64,000 bases of DNA from Serripes groenlandicus (GCA_031761405.1 JASEVX010000007.1:43850411-43914410); one strand, 5' to 3'. Shown: positions 33,969 through 45,357, numbered from the stretch's first letter. Numbers and translations are program-made. Notes: generated from the letters alone by a model not told the origin.

Positions 33969-34280
33969 TACGGTGGTACAGAGGTGACATGTGTATGTTT
34001 TTATTTATCTCGTGCGCACGAGATACTATGTCGTGCGCACGAGATAATTAAGTCGTGCGCACGAGTTACTATCTCGTGCGCACGACTTAGTAACTCGTGC
34101 GCACGACTTAAGTATCTCGTGCACACGACATAGTATCTCGTGCGCACGACATAGTATCTCGTGCGCACGAGTTACTAAGTCGTGCGCACGAGTTACTAAG
34201 TCGTGCGCACGAGATACTATGTCGTGCGCACGAGTTACTAAGTCATAAAAACACACACATGTCACCTCTATGCCACCGTA
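33969..34280. mobile_element. TIR element built from eleven 12-bp palindromes
   Basis: The ends tacggtgg.a.agaggtgacatgtgt.tgtttttat are inverted (about 38 bp, 4 mismatches). Flanks aatatg at 33963-33968 and 34281-34286 are duplicated. The interior is eleven copies of tcgtgcgcacga, starting at 34010, 34031, 34053, 34074, 34095, 34117, 34138, 34159, 34180, 34201 and 34222, one with a single change. They are separated by 9-10 bp spacers of the ttactaag/atactatg type. The period is 21-22 bp. Open frames across it are by-products. Confidence 0.88.
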
Positions 34281-34557
34281 AATATGTTACACATATTTCA
34301 ATTCAAGTTTTATTTCATTAAAGAGACCTACCAAACATTAGCACATACAATGTACTACATAACGCTGTCGTTCACCATTTGAGCCAATGGCTCAAACTGG
34401 CTCAGAAGAAAATGACATTGGCGACAGTCCCATTTTCGCCCTTTTTCCCGATCGCTTAACCACAAATATAAACAAAATCCCTAAGCTATAAAATCCTACA
34501 TAAGAGAGTGTCAGTTTTAAAAATCAATAGTGGCATTTACATTGGGATAACCATACA

Positions 34558-34632
34558 ACTTGATGGTTGTATGCAAACGGTTGTAACTACACCTTGAACA
34601 ATTTGTAGTTACAACCGTCTTTCATCAATTGG
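34558..34632. repeat. Small hairpin element
   Basis: cttgatggttgtatgcaaacggttgtaactac is inverted as gtagttacaaccgtctttcatcaattgg after a 13-bp loop. The acggttgtaactac core is shared with the ends of the MITE at 40316-40556. Confidence 0.7.
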
Positions 34633-36977
34633 TTAAATAAACCTGTGTGTATTTCAGAGGAAAGATTAATGAAATTGCTCTCTAATTATTTAATCGCGAG
34701 TTGATAGTAGCAAGATGCAATGTCTTTAATAATTGCATTTTGATGCATCTGTTGCAAACGCCTTTTTCAATATGATAATTGAATAGAGTTGAAATACAGT
34801 ATATTCGATTATAATATTGCCTGATGTAGTCAACAAATCTTTTTTTTCGACGAATAATGTGGGGACAAAATGAGAAATATTTCTTCGATTCAACAATACA
34901 TGTATCGTCGGTGTTTTATTCTTATGAACTTGAATTGGCATTTTATTAAAAACATCGTGGAACAAGAATGACCGTGTTCAAAATGTCTCCTTTCCCGCCC
35001 ATATTTCATCTGTGTACACAAATGTTAGCAAACCGCAAACCTTTTATCTTAAATCATCACAAGAATAGTTATACAAAAATAGGGAAAATAGATTTTTTCG
35101 GTATAAAAAAAGGGAAAATAAATGCAATCAACTTGGCTATGAAGAAATGAGCAAACTCTCCTGATTGTCGCTGGTCGCGGTTCAGATCATTAACAACCCG
35201 ATAGTATACATGCAGGTTAATATGCATGAGTGCATTTATATTTTATTCAAGTATTTTTTTTTTTTCAAAAACTATAGCACTAGCTCTATGAGTACTGTAA
35301 GTTTCTCTCCATTTCTCTGTCTACTTTTCATATATTCTCTCTCTTTCTCAATCGGTCTCTCATTCTCGGTTGCACTAGCTCTCTCTCTCTCTATCTCATT
35401 CTTTCTCTCTCTTTCTCTCTCTCTCTCTTTCTCTCTCCCTCTCTCTCCACCTCTTTCCCGCCACGACAATCGGTCTACCGAGACAATTTGCAATACATGC
35501 ATTTTTTTGGTATTTTTAATTTTTTGAGGCCTTCCTATATGCCTGCAAACCTATGAATAAAGAACAAACACATTTTAGTTATATTATCCGATAGACAGAT
35601 TGTGTTTATTGAAAATCAACCAACGAAAATGAGAAAAAACGCCTTTGCCAATAGTTACTTAGTGCTTCCATTTTCAGACTTATAATGGGGGCGAAATATA
35701 TTCTTTCTGACTGCACTCAAGATGCTTTATCCGTAAATAAAATGATGAAGAAAACAATGACTAGGTGCTACAAACGTGCACCAGCTTATACAAAATCGAT
35801 ATGCAATGTAACATCGCACATCTTTTACAAGTTGTATTACGCCTTTGAGTCTATTCTTATTAACCATTTTCCACATACAACACATCAGCAGTAGCCAATT
35901 GGAAAACTTATAGGTAAACATTTGGAAACTCTATAAACAGAAGTACACTTATTATTGAATAAGGTTGAAACCATTGAGACAGTTTTGTATTATGTCACAC
36001 TGTTTCCAAATTCTTCTTTTATAGCTGCGTAAGAAAGCGTCTGCAAGTGGAAAAGGGAAAATATATAGACGACAACATAATTGAACTTCATCATCTTTCC
36101 AGTCAATATTGTGTATAAGTTTCCATATTCAAAATCGTACCAAATGCGAGTATTGTGAATTAAACATTGCGATTCTCATTAACAAGCGTCCAGTTGTCAT
36201 TTTATTTCTTGTCTGACTTATCGTCCAGAAAACATCCGGCAATCAAAAATTCGCCTATATTAATATAAATATGATGATGATGATGATTAATAGGGGAGTA
36301 CATATGACACCGGGTGGTAGAATTGATTTGTGAATTTATGATACATGAATGCTTCATAAAGCCGACCGCATAAGTGATAAACCATAACATAATAATACAA
36401 ACAACTCAGATTGTCAACATGTTTTTAACACCTATTAATTGAAAGTTATAATTGACGTTCACTTGCTTTGATCGTATTACTATTGACAAATTGTTAATTA
36501 CAGCGTTACAGTCTATGTGACATCGCATTAACAACGTCAGTGTGTGCCGGGTCTGAAACAGTGGCTTATAAAATATACACTGTACGATTACCACAGGTGT
36601 GCTTACGTGTTCAAGTTTGGTACACCGATAGATGATAAATTAAATTATAAGTTGGAAAACGAAAAATAATGTTTATATTTGTTTTCTTCTTACATTGTCT
36701 CAATCATTTTTGAACAAGCCTGGTATGAACTCAGTCAAAATTGAACGGTCTACTATTCAGTTGTTATTGCCAAAACCATAAAGCATAGTTAATCTTGTTT
36801 GCTTTGGTAATTGAGCAAATAAATGAAATAAAGGAGTATATCATTTCCATTCAAGAAATGCATCTAAACTTGGAAAATAGCATTTGGTGTGTATATGTCG
36901 ATTTCAGATATTGATGATTTTTGTGTTTAACCAGTAGATCTTAAGTATTTGACAATATACATGGGATTAAAGACACG
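34633..36977. other. No gene supported; (CT)n tract and a decayed MITE
   Basis: A (TCTC)n microsatellite spans about 35330-35460; the open frames over it in both directions are low-complexity. A decayed TTAA MITE lies at about 35866-36062 (ccattttccacatacaac..aagaaagcgtctgcaagtggaaaaggg). The remaining open stretches (60-80 codons) have no domain or splice evidence. Confidence 0.45.
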
Positions 36978-37177
36978 NNNNNNNNNNNNNNNNNNNNNNN
37001 NNNNNNNNNNNNNNNNNNNNNNNNNNNNNNNNNNNNNNNNNNNNNNNNNNNNNNNNNNNNNNNNNNNNNNNNNNNNNNNNNNNNNNNNNNNNNNNNNNNN
37101 NNNNNNNNNNNNNNNNNNNNNNNNNNNNNNNNNNNNNNNNNNNNNNNNNNNNNNNNNNNNNNNNNNNNNNNNNNNNN
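36978..37177. other. Assembly gap, 200 N
   Basis: Exactly 200 undetermined bases, a conventional scaffold-gap size, so the true length is unknown. It lies at the inner edge of an inverted duplicate, a structure that often breaks assemblies. Confidence 0.98.
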
Positions 37178-37474
37178 GCTTACCTTGAAATGAAGCTATG
37201 GCGATACAGAAACAGAATTGTTCGTCCTTTTCAGTTAAAATAATATCCGAGGCCAGTGTAACGAACGATAACTTCCGTTGAAATATTTACAATCATTTTC
37301 AAGTGTTTATTGCTTCTCTATATTGCCAAGATATAAAATCCATGAAATTATGATGACAGGTACAAAAGAATAGTCTAGCTACTTACCCTTCATAAAGTCC
37401 TTCCAGTGAATGAAATCCATTTGTGACGAGTCAAACTATCTTTTCCTACCATTCCTGTCGTTTTCCTTTTGTTA
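37178..37474 (-). other. Promoter/first-exon module, outer copy, exon half
   Basis: Inverted relative to 38640-38875 at high identity: ..gtaacgaacgataacttccgttgaaatattta.. and ..tcataaagtcctt.cagtgaatgaaatccat... Its other half lies at 41878-42332; element 37475-41877 was inserted between them. Confidence 0.75.
37387..37420 (-). CDS. Short first coding exon in the outer module copy
   Basis: Minus strand: ATG..GACTTTATGAAG|GGTAAGT gives MDFIHWKDFMK and then a donor in phase 1. The inverted inner copy keeps the ATG, the length and the donor, with W changed to C. No downstream exon is identified. The conservation of frame and donor is suggestive, but the exon is very short. Confidence 0.35.
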
Positions 37475-37557
37475 TTATACGCCCGTTTTGAAAAAAACGG
37501 ATCGTATTATGGTTTTACCTGCGGCGTACGGGCGGGCGGGCGGCGTCCAGTATGTTG

Positions 37558-38177
37558 TCAGCTCAATAACTTTAGAAGCCTTTGTCCAATCATCACCAAA
37601 TTTGGTCAGAATGTGTATTGGGATAATATCTCGGACAAGTTCGATAACTAGCCATATAGCTTTAGTCAATCAAGAGTTATTGCCCTTTAATTATATAAAT
37701 TACCCAAAATTGGTCTTGTCAGCACAATAACTTTAGAAGCCTTTGTCCAATCATCACTTAATTTAGTCAGAATGTTTATTGGCATAATATCTCGGACAAG
37801 TTCGATAACTAGCCATATCGCTTTAGGCAATCAAGAGTTATCGCCCTTTGATTATGGAAATTACCTAAAATTGGTCTTGTCAGCTCAATAACTTGAGAAG
37901 TCTTTGTCCAATCATCACCAAATTTGGTCAGAATGTGTATTGGGATAATATCTCGGACAAGTTTGATAACTAGCCATATCGCTTTAGTTAATCAAGAGTT
38001 ATTGCCCTTTAATTATATAAATTGCCCAAAATTGGTCTTGTCAGCACAATAACTTTAGAAGCCTTTGTCCAATCATCACTAAATTTAGTCAGAATGTGTA
38101 TTGGCATAATATCTTGGACAAGTTCGATAACTAGCCATATCACTTTAGTCAATCAAGAGTTATTGCCCTTTAATTAT
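37558..38177 (+). repeat. 161-bp tandem array, 3.9 copies
   Basis: Period exactly 161 bp over four starts. Units contain agaagcctttgtccaatcatcac and ctcggacaagttcgataactagcc. Open frames here are repeat by-products. Confidence 0.88.
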
Positions 38178-38299
38178 ACGTGTGAAAGCTCGAGCCGAAG
38201 GCTCGAGCCAAGCACGCCTATAGGTTACACGTACGAACACAACGAGAATTCAGTACAATCTTACTGTTTTTCACATATCAAATCTCAACCCCATAGCAC

Positions 38300-38600
38300 T
38301 TTTTTTCGGCCATTTTGCTTCCGGTCTTACTGGACGGACAAATTACCGTAACCTATTAATTTCGTAACCGGTAAAACCCGCATTCACGATATTCGTATGT
38401 TTTGACAAATAAAAAAATACTAAGAACTAGAGAGAAAAATTAAATTAAATTCCTTCTCGATAAAGGAAAGAAAACAAGGAATCTGACACGTGATAATTTG
38501 CGTGTAATTGCACTCGTTTTCTATTTTTAAAATGATATTTTCTCAACCGGAAGTAAACACATCCAAATGTGACGTCATTGCAACGAAAGTAACGTCATTG
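38300..38600 (+). promoter_or_regulatory. Promoter-like region: ETS, YY1-like and CRE sites
   Basis: ttcggccattttgcttccggtc at 38307-38328 reads as ccggaagcaaaatggccg on the other strand, an ETS site next to a YY1-like site. At 38547 lies ccggaagtaaac, at 38570 tgacgtcat, and at about 38591 aacgtcat. All are also present in the inverted copy at 41900-42185. These sites typify TATA-less animal promoters and lie upstream of the short first exon. Confidence 0.5.
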
Positions 38601-38674
38601 TAAGGCAAGTAATAAATAGTTAATAAAAGGAAAACGACAGGAATGGTAGGAAAAGATAGTTTGACTCGTCAGAA

Positions 38675-38708
38675 ATGGATTTCATTCACTGCAAGGACTT
38701 TATGAAGG
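38675..38708 (+). CDS. Short first coding exon in the inner module copy
   Basis: ATG at 38675 gives MDFIHCKDFMK, then G|GTAAGT at 38708/38709. A second possible donor, tttcaag|gtagga, ends a conserved block at about 38870. Transcripts would be needed to say whether any protein is made. Confidence 0.35.
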
Positions 38709-38948
38709 GTAAGTCGACTATTCTTTTGTACCTGTCATAGTTATTTCATGGATTTTATATTGTAAATATTTCAACGGAAGTTATCGTTCGTTACACTGGC
38801 CTCGGATATTATTTAAACTGAAAAGGACGCACAATTCTGTTTCTGTACCGACATAGCTTCATTTCAAGGTAGGATATTTATTATATCAATAATTTGCTTA
38901 AAAATATAATTTCATTTCTAAATTATTTGTTAGTATCTGTTGAGAACC

Positions 38949-39078
38949 GTTCCACGATGCTTTCGTCAAATCGCTTGACGTCACATCGTGTGTATTGTTT
39001 TTGTCTGTATCTGTTCCACGATGCTTACGTCACATCGCGTCACGTCACATAGTGTGTATTGTTTTTGTCTGTATCTGT
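38949..39078 (+). repeat. Two 64-bp direct repeats
   Basis: ttccacgatgct.acgtca.atcgc.t.acgtcaca at 38950 and 39014, each ending gtgtattgtttttgtctgtatctg. Confidence 0.8.
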
Positions 39079-39399
39079 CATTTGAAGCCGAAGCCGTCTT
39101 TGTCAAATGTTGACCCCACTCAAGGAAATAGCTAAACTATCATATCTTCGACTGTCTAGTTGTATTTACTTTAAGACCTTTATTAATATATTGAAGTAAA
39201 TGTAGTAAACAAACAAAACTTCAGTCAATTTCTGAAGGCAATTATTTGCCTTCAATATACTTTTTTTACATTGTACAGTTTAACAGTTTATGTCTATGAC
39301 CTAGCATTTGTCAAATCATGAAAGTATGGCCAGAATCAGTTCACCCTGGTTTTGAGGTATACATAGTAAATGTCTTAAGCCATATATCCTCCAACCTGA

Positions 39400-39830
39400 A
39401 AGAGAGGAAAACACTTTCATGGCTCCAAATGAGTCCATTGATTTAAAGAAATGATGTCATATGCATGTGGACTATCAGTAAAACACATAACTTTTCATTC
39501 AACAGGCTGAATTTCTAGTAGTTTCAGCTTTTTTTATCCAAAATTTGTTTATTGATCAAACTCAAATGAGTCCATTGTGTTAAAGGAATGATGTCATATG
39601 TGGGCTATCAAAAAAAACCATTACTTTTCTTTTAACAGGCTGCATTTCTAGTAGATTCATCTTTTTTTTAACCAAATTATGTTTATTGATCAAACTCAAA
39701 TGAGTCATGATTGTTTTAAAGAAATGATGTCATATGTGGGCTATCAGTAAAACACATTACTTTTCTTTCAACAGGCTGCATTTCACTTGTTTTTATCCAA
39801 AATTTGTTTATTGATCAGATTGGACAAACT
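39400..39830 (+). repeat. Three ~136-bp direct repeats
   Basis: caaatgagtc starts at 39426, 39563 and 39697. Units contain aaatgatgtcatatg, caacaggctg.atttct and caaa.t.tgtttattgatca. Confidence 0.8.
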
Positions 39831-40284
39831 TGTTACTTAGAATTTCAACAATTTTTCCACTAGGTTATTTTAAATACTCTGCATGTATGTATTCAAACCA
39901 CATTTACAAAAGATTCAACATCTATTGACAGCACTCTTTTCATACTTGGGAGCACAACAACCAATGATGTCATAGAACTGTTTTTCAACAGAAAGGGCTA
40001 TATTATAAATCATAATAAATGTCAGTTATAAGTCACCCAGTGACCTCACATAAGTGTTCTGTCCTCTGATATAACTGAAATACCACCGAAATGTATATCT
40101 TTTCTGTTTTCTATGTAATTTATTGTGAAATTTATCCATTTTTCTGTGTGAAATTGTATAATCGATACAATAGAAATTGTAAAATTTAAACTAGTATACA
40201 TTCATTGTAACAATTTTTTTTTTTATACTTTACTGGTAATAAAATTATACATATTTTCATGAACTGCTGCTCAAAGTAAAAACC

Positions 40285-40602
40285 TATACTGTAGTTTAAT
40301 GGTAGAACACCTCGAGGGCTTGGCGTGAAACGGTTGTAACTAAAATTGGTATTTTTTTTACCAAGGTTAATCACCTCGCCATAAAGTCTTTATAAGTGTT
40401 AAATCATTTTTCTTGGTAAACAATGGAAATTTAGGTGCCATTGCTCATTCTGAGCAATGGTTCCTAAATTTGCATCGTTTACAAAGGGGTCAACATTGCC
40501 CCTAAACAAGGGTTTTCTAAATAGGTTTTTAGTTACAACCGTTTCACACCAAGCCCTCGACCTGGTCTAACAAGAGTTCTGAGTTCAAATCTCAGCAGGT
40601 AC
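40285..40602 (+). pseudogene. tRNA-like sequence split by a MITE
   Basis: tatactgtagtttaatggtagaacacctcga continues after the insert as cctggtctaacaagagttctgagttcaaatctcagcaggtac. The D-arm (gttt..gaac) and T-arm (ctgag-ttcaaat-ctcag) are intact. The acceptor pairs at only three positions and the anticodon stem does not close. It is therefore a tRNA pseudogene or a SINE head, not a working tRNA. Confidence 0.6.
40316..40556. mobile_element. 241-bp MITE with 30-bp ends and TCGA target duplication
   Basis: gggcttgg.gtgaaacggttgtaac plus taaaa is inverted at both ends with one mismatch over 30 bp. tcga is duplicated at 40312-40315 and 40557-40560. Removing the element rejoins the tRNA-like sequence. 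The interior has a second inverted pair (aatttaggtgccattgctca..tgagcaatggttcctaaatt). Confidence 0.85.
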
Positions 40603-41877
40603 ATGATTTGAAAGAAGCAACTAAACTTAACAATTTATACATGAAACAATTATGTTGTGGGGAGTAGTCTTACTTAAACACTTATTACATTTTTATCCTG
40701 GCTTCTAGTAAAAATAGTTACCCTTTTCAAAAGCTTTTATAATTGCGCAATAACAATTAAAAAATGGAAAATTTATCATCATTGATAACTCTGAGAATCT
40801 GTACATGTTCAAGGTCTGATAAGATCTTTCACTATCCACTTTTTTTTCAAACGACATATATACATACATAATCAGTTGTTCAGACACTAAGTCTGGAACT
40901 TATTAACAAATAACCTGATGCTGTTTCATGTTTTACAAATTAAAGACCAGAAAAGGAGATAGGGGTTCAAAGGGAAATGTTGTTGAATAGGAACATATAT
41001 CGTTCATTTTGGATATGTTCATTTTGGATCAATTACACCATTCTGACAATGTATTCAGATTAGTCACAGAAATCAAGTAATTTACATCAGGCAAGGGGCT
41101 AAACTTTACCCTTTCCAACATACATCATTATAAATGGGACTTTTGAAAATATTTGTCAAAAATTACAGATTTCTCAGTCTGTATGCATAGTGTTTTCATC
41201 TTAAAAACATTCAGCCAGATCATGCAAAGTTAGCCATGTGCCTTGGAAGATTGTTGTGTGGAGTATTTTAGTATTCTAGAAAGCCAGGGGAAAATGTTAG
41301 GTGAACTGAAGTACCATCGAAAGTAATGTTAAGCTTAAGTCATTCAATCAACCATGGTAAGAGTCAGTTTCCAATTATATGTATTACCAGTTTACAAATA
41401 ACTAACATTTGTAAAAATAAATCAAAACATTCTTCAATGCCTTCTAGTGTTGTTTTCCATCAACATCCTTGGAAATCTTACAGTCTGTTACAATTCTGAC
41501 CTAATAAAAAATAAAACAGATATGTACAAATTAATTAAACTTGAATGCATGATAAGTTTGGGTTTTTTCAATATGTTTTTCAAATTCTGTTTGGTAACTT
41601 TCTACAATTTGCCTATTAATTTGTTTCTTGTTGTGGGACTGACAGTGCTTAATTAATTGTTCTTGCTTTCACACGACCTAGGCTTTGCCTATTAACATAT
41701 TAGCAATTACCTAAAATTAGTCTTGTCAGCTCAATAACTTTAGAAGCCTTTATCCAATCATCTGTAAAACTGTACAGTGTCCGCTCTCTAAGTTTGGCTG
41801 ATGTACAACAAATTATCACTATACTTGGTCTCAAAATAACAGGACGGGCGTATTTTGTGACATTTGGCGCTCTTGTT

Positions 41878-42332
41878 TATTTATTACTTGCCTTACAATG
41901 ACGTTACTTTCGTTGCAATGACGTCACATTTGGATGTGTTTACTTCCGGTTGAGAAAATATCATTTTAAAAATAGAAAACGAGTGCAATTACACGCAAAT
42001 TATCACATATCTGATTCCTTGTTTACATTCCTTTATCGAGAAGGAATTTAATTTAATTATTCCCTCTAGTTCTAAGTATGTTTTGATTTGTTAAAACATA
42101 CGAATATCGTGTCTGCGGGTTTTACCGGTTACGAAATTAATAGGTTACGATAATTTGTCCGTCCAGTAAGACCGGAAGCAAAATGGCCGAAAAAAAAGTG
42201 CTATGGGGTTGATATGTGAAAAACAGTAAGATTGTACTGAATTCCCGTTTTTTTTTATCTCGTATGATGTGTTCGTACGTGTAATCTATAGGCGTGCTTC
42301 GCTCGAGCCTTTGGCTCAAGCTTTCACACGTA
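41878..42332 (-). other. Promoter/first-exon module, outer copy, promoter half
   Basis: Inverted copy of 38178-38640 at high identity, including tgacgtcac, ccggttgagaaaatatc, ccggaagcaaaatggccg and the end hairpin gctcgagcctttggctcaagc. It continues at 37474 across the inserted element. Confidence 0.78.
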
Positions 42333-42639
42333 TTAGGAGGTCACTTTACGACAGTGATCAGTATCACAAGTTTCACTTTGAATGATTTAATCCTATCATT
42401 CTTCTTGTTTGTATTTGCGGAATTATTTCCCAATAATACCTCCGTAGCTCATAAGTGAGCAATTTTTCCTTTTCTGTCGACGTTTTCAATTTGGCATCAA
42501 AGTGAGAAAGGGTTAAGGTTTGGTAGTAAGATAGATATTGTGACAAATATACTTAGTTTAAACATTTTCATTTGACATCGATTGCGCAACAAACTTTCAG
42601 CTTATATTAATCACGCTCGATATTTTCTTGCTGGATATT

Positions 42640-42770
42640 TTACAAGTACTCGAGCCGTTTGTGTCGAACAATTCGGTAGGCAGAACCCGTTCACTACGAA
42701 GTTTGAACCCGGGACCTTAAGTCCTAGATGTCGACCTCTCTACCATTGTTGTCCACTTCCAGAAATATGA
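42640..42770 (-). mobile_element. Decayed tRNA-derived SINE fragment
   Basis: The minus strand reads acaatggtagagaggtcgacatctaggacttaaggtcccgggttcaaac: A-box- and B-box-like sequence. No central block or flanking repeat was found. Confidence 0.5.
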
Positions 42771-43469
42771 TTAAAATACATGCGTATCCCTAGTCAACAA
42801 GACCACTCTTTGGACTGGTGTACTATATAGAAACGGGATCCATGTATTTTTGTATAATACAGGGCTTAGGGTTTATCCATTGCAACATACAACACATCTG
42901 CATATTTTCCGGCGCATATACATGCAGATTGACACGCACACAAACTTATCACGACGGATTAAATTTACGTATACTGCTATGTTACATAGTGTAAATTATA
43001 TGGTAATGGTTACGTAACGGATAAATGATGTTAATGAAACTTGATATGACGTCATTCAAAATACGGTAGTGGGGCGTGATTCATCATTCCTTGCATTGTA
43101 TGTATTAATTGTTATTTCTTTATTGAAAAGAATCTTAGTCGTATAGTTTTCCTTAATATGTCTTACAAGTTATATGAGTAATATAATAAACTGAACATTT
43201 TGTTGCAGTACCGATATCTAGCTGTGCACTGTCTTTTCAGAGCGTGGAAAAGTTGACATCCCTCTCGACCTTAATTTAATATGAGTATAGGTGCTACCTA
43301 TTTCGGGTAAACATTTATTATCTTTTGTGATCGGTGAATAATTCCCCGAGAACTGCAGTTAGGCCCTTGCTTGCAGCACGACCAGTTATTTACGTCAATA
43401 ACGAGTCCTACCGACCTAAGCAAAGAAAATAAAAATCACCATCAGGTTAAGCTTATATTTAACTTTAAA

Positions 43470-43880
43470 ATATAGCCAAGATTTAAATCCATGAAATTAT
43501 GATGACAGGTACAACAAAATAATCAACTTTCCCTTCATAAAGTACTTCAAATAAAAACGATTCCATAATTTACGGAACTACATTTGTGACAAGTCAAACT
43601 AACGCTTCCTATAATTTCTGTCGTTTTCCTTTTGGTTATTTATTCATTATTTGCGTTACGCTAATAGAATGACGTCATACTATGACGTCATATTACAGGA
43701 ATTTGGATTTTGGATTTAAAACTTCCGGAAAGTCAAAAAACCCTTACGAGTTGTTATTTGAACTCGTTTTAGAAATAGACGACGAGTGTTATTAAACGGA
43801 AATTATCACACATAAAATTACTTGTGCTCCTTCCTTTATCGAGTACGTATTATCATATTTAATTATTTTGACTAGAAATT
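43470..43880 (-). other. Third, decayed copy of the promoter/first-exon module
   Basis: Minus strand: cctttatcgag-type sequence, two tgacgtcat sites, ttccggaag, aaaaggaaaacgacag, tagtttgactgtcacaaatg-like sequence and tttatgaaggg align with the other copies. The start is followed at once by tag, and about 30 bp is inserted, so the exon frame is lost. The order of promoter elements is kept. Confidence 0.6.
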
Positions 43881-44505
43881 TATTTTGTTTCGATATTTTC
43901 TTTTCATCCAATCAAAACCTAGCAGAATCGTGACTGCATCGAAAAATCCACTCTGGACACACTATTTGGAAAGACGGTATAGCAAGATTTTGCAAGTTCA
44001 TACATATTACCTACTGACGGGAAACATCGCCGGCTTCGCCGTCGATTTGTTTACCCGTATTATATCATTTTTTCCACGAGCGTAAAATATAAGGCCACGT
44101 ATCGCTTTCGCAACATTATATTCTCTCTTTGTACTGTCGGATGAATTTGCTACATGAACATCTCTATAAAATATGCACCCCCGGCTAAAAAATATCACAT
44201 ACTCTCAACATTAGATTAAAAAAAACGTTTATACAAGGCCGACATTTACATAGAAAACGCTTTTTACGATGGCTTAATGTATGCAATGAATTTACATTGT
44301 CTAGTAGAAAAGCAATTGGGAATAAGTTATTTACATAGGAATATTTTCCCTAAATCAGATCATACATAACACTTCATCCCTGATCTCTAAACACTCATAC
44401 ATGAAAAACGCATTAATCAAAGGAAAGACGAGTCAATCATGCGTCATAATACAGTCCCACAACTCTCTGTCAGTAATAGACATCCCCATGCACTCTATAA
44501 GTATT

Positions 44506-44759
44506 TGAGCTGTTCCACGAGAAAACCAAGATTGTGGACTCTGCGTAAAGTATCGACCCGGATCATCCTAAGCATGCCGTTCAGCTTAACCCGGACAGAC
44601 AATTTGTGCCATATGTAGATTTTCAGATTCATGAATCATTACTCTATACCTCTATCCCCCTGATACGGAATGTGTCGTCCCGGATTAGCCTGCGCTGGCT
44701 GATCCGGGTCGATACATTACGCATAGTCCATAATGTTGGTTTTCTCGTGTAACGGCTCA
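44506..44759. mobile_element. 254-bp MITE with ~60-bp inverted ends
   Basis: tgagctgttccacgagaaaacca..ggactctgcgtaaagtatcgacccggatca is inverted as tgatccgggtcgatacattacgcatagtcc..tggttttctcgtgtaacggctca. No clear target duplication. A second copy starts at 63939. Confidence 0.8.
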
Positions 44760-45050
44760 TTTATTGTCATTCATTGGTATTGATAAATCCTCTGCGACCG
44801 TCTTTTTAAAACGGTGTAGCAGACGTTCTGATTGCTCATACGAACAATCCAAACTGCTGCTAGACTGTTTTCTTCATGTGGTGTTATGACTGATTAGCTA
44901 TTTATAACAAAAACGGTTTTTTCACTACGAATATGACAAAATATAGATGACAATGATAAATTAGTATTGATGCAATACAAAAGGAGAAATTGAAAATGAG
45001 TCGTCTGCTGCAGAGGCGTTAGAAAGACTATGTATGTAGGAGAGGGATAA

Positions 45051-45235
45051 CACCATACACATACCAGCTATTCTATATTCACGACGTACATTCTACTAAG
45101 TACATGGAATTCGTATGGATCTTAGGAGAACTACTAATCAATCACCATACACATACCAGCTATTCTATATTCACGACGTACATTCTACTAAGTACATGGA
45201 ATCTGTATGCATCTTAGGAGAAATACTAATCAATC
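45051..45235 (+). repeat. Two 92-bp direct repeats
   Basis: caccatacacataccagc starts at 45051 and 45143. The copies are nearly identical, so the duplication is recent. Confidence 0.88.
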
Positions 45236-45357
45236 TTAGAGCGTAAGGTCCTATTTCTGTCTGAGAGACACGGGCAATTCACATGCCCTAAAGATAAATA
45301 CTTATGTGTCAAATTTTGCAATCGATATGTCTTCTTTGAGATTAACCTTGAAATATA

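Larger units (their letters stand above)
38177..41690 (+). mobile_element. 3.5-kb inserted unit carrying the inner promoter/first-exon module
   Basis: The left end tacgtgtgaaagctcgagcc lies at the interrupted array; the right end ..cttgctttcacacg at about 41680 gives an 11-bp inverted match (cgtgtgaaagc). Its first 700 bases are the inverted copy of 42332-41878 plus 37474-37178. The remaining 2.8 kb has tandem repeats and a MITE but no clear gene. The exact right boundary is uncertain by about 20 bases. Confidence 0.62.
37475..41877 (+). mobile_element. atacgcccg-type array element, split by the inner module
   Basis: The left end atacgcccgttttgaaaaaaacgg and the right end ggacgggcgtattttgtgacatttggcgctcttgtt are inverted over the outer 8 bases. 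Four 161-bp units (tcagc.caataactt at 37558, 37719, 37880 and 38041) are cut at 38177. The pattern resumes at about 41702, 24 bases before the next tcagctcaataactt at 41726, exactly where the phase requires. Confidence 0.8.

Noticed and set aside
34010..34233. Regular repeat-spacer pattern resembling a CRISPR array
   Set aside because: Repeats are only 12 bp, palindromic, with near-identical 9-10-bp spacers, and are bounded by transposon-like inverted ends in animal DNA.
35165..35527. 120-codon Ser/Leu/Phe-rich frame and its Arg/Glu-rich opposite-strand frame
   Set aside because: Both are translations of a (TCTC)n microsatellite.
36949..37188. Open frame across the N gap
   Set aside because: It consists of unknown residues and has no meaning.
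37558..38351. 106- and 109-codon plus-strand frames (ITLEAFVQSS...)
   Set aside because: Both are translations of the 161-bp tandem unit; the second also runs across an insertion junction.
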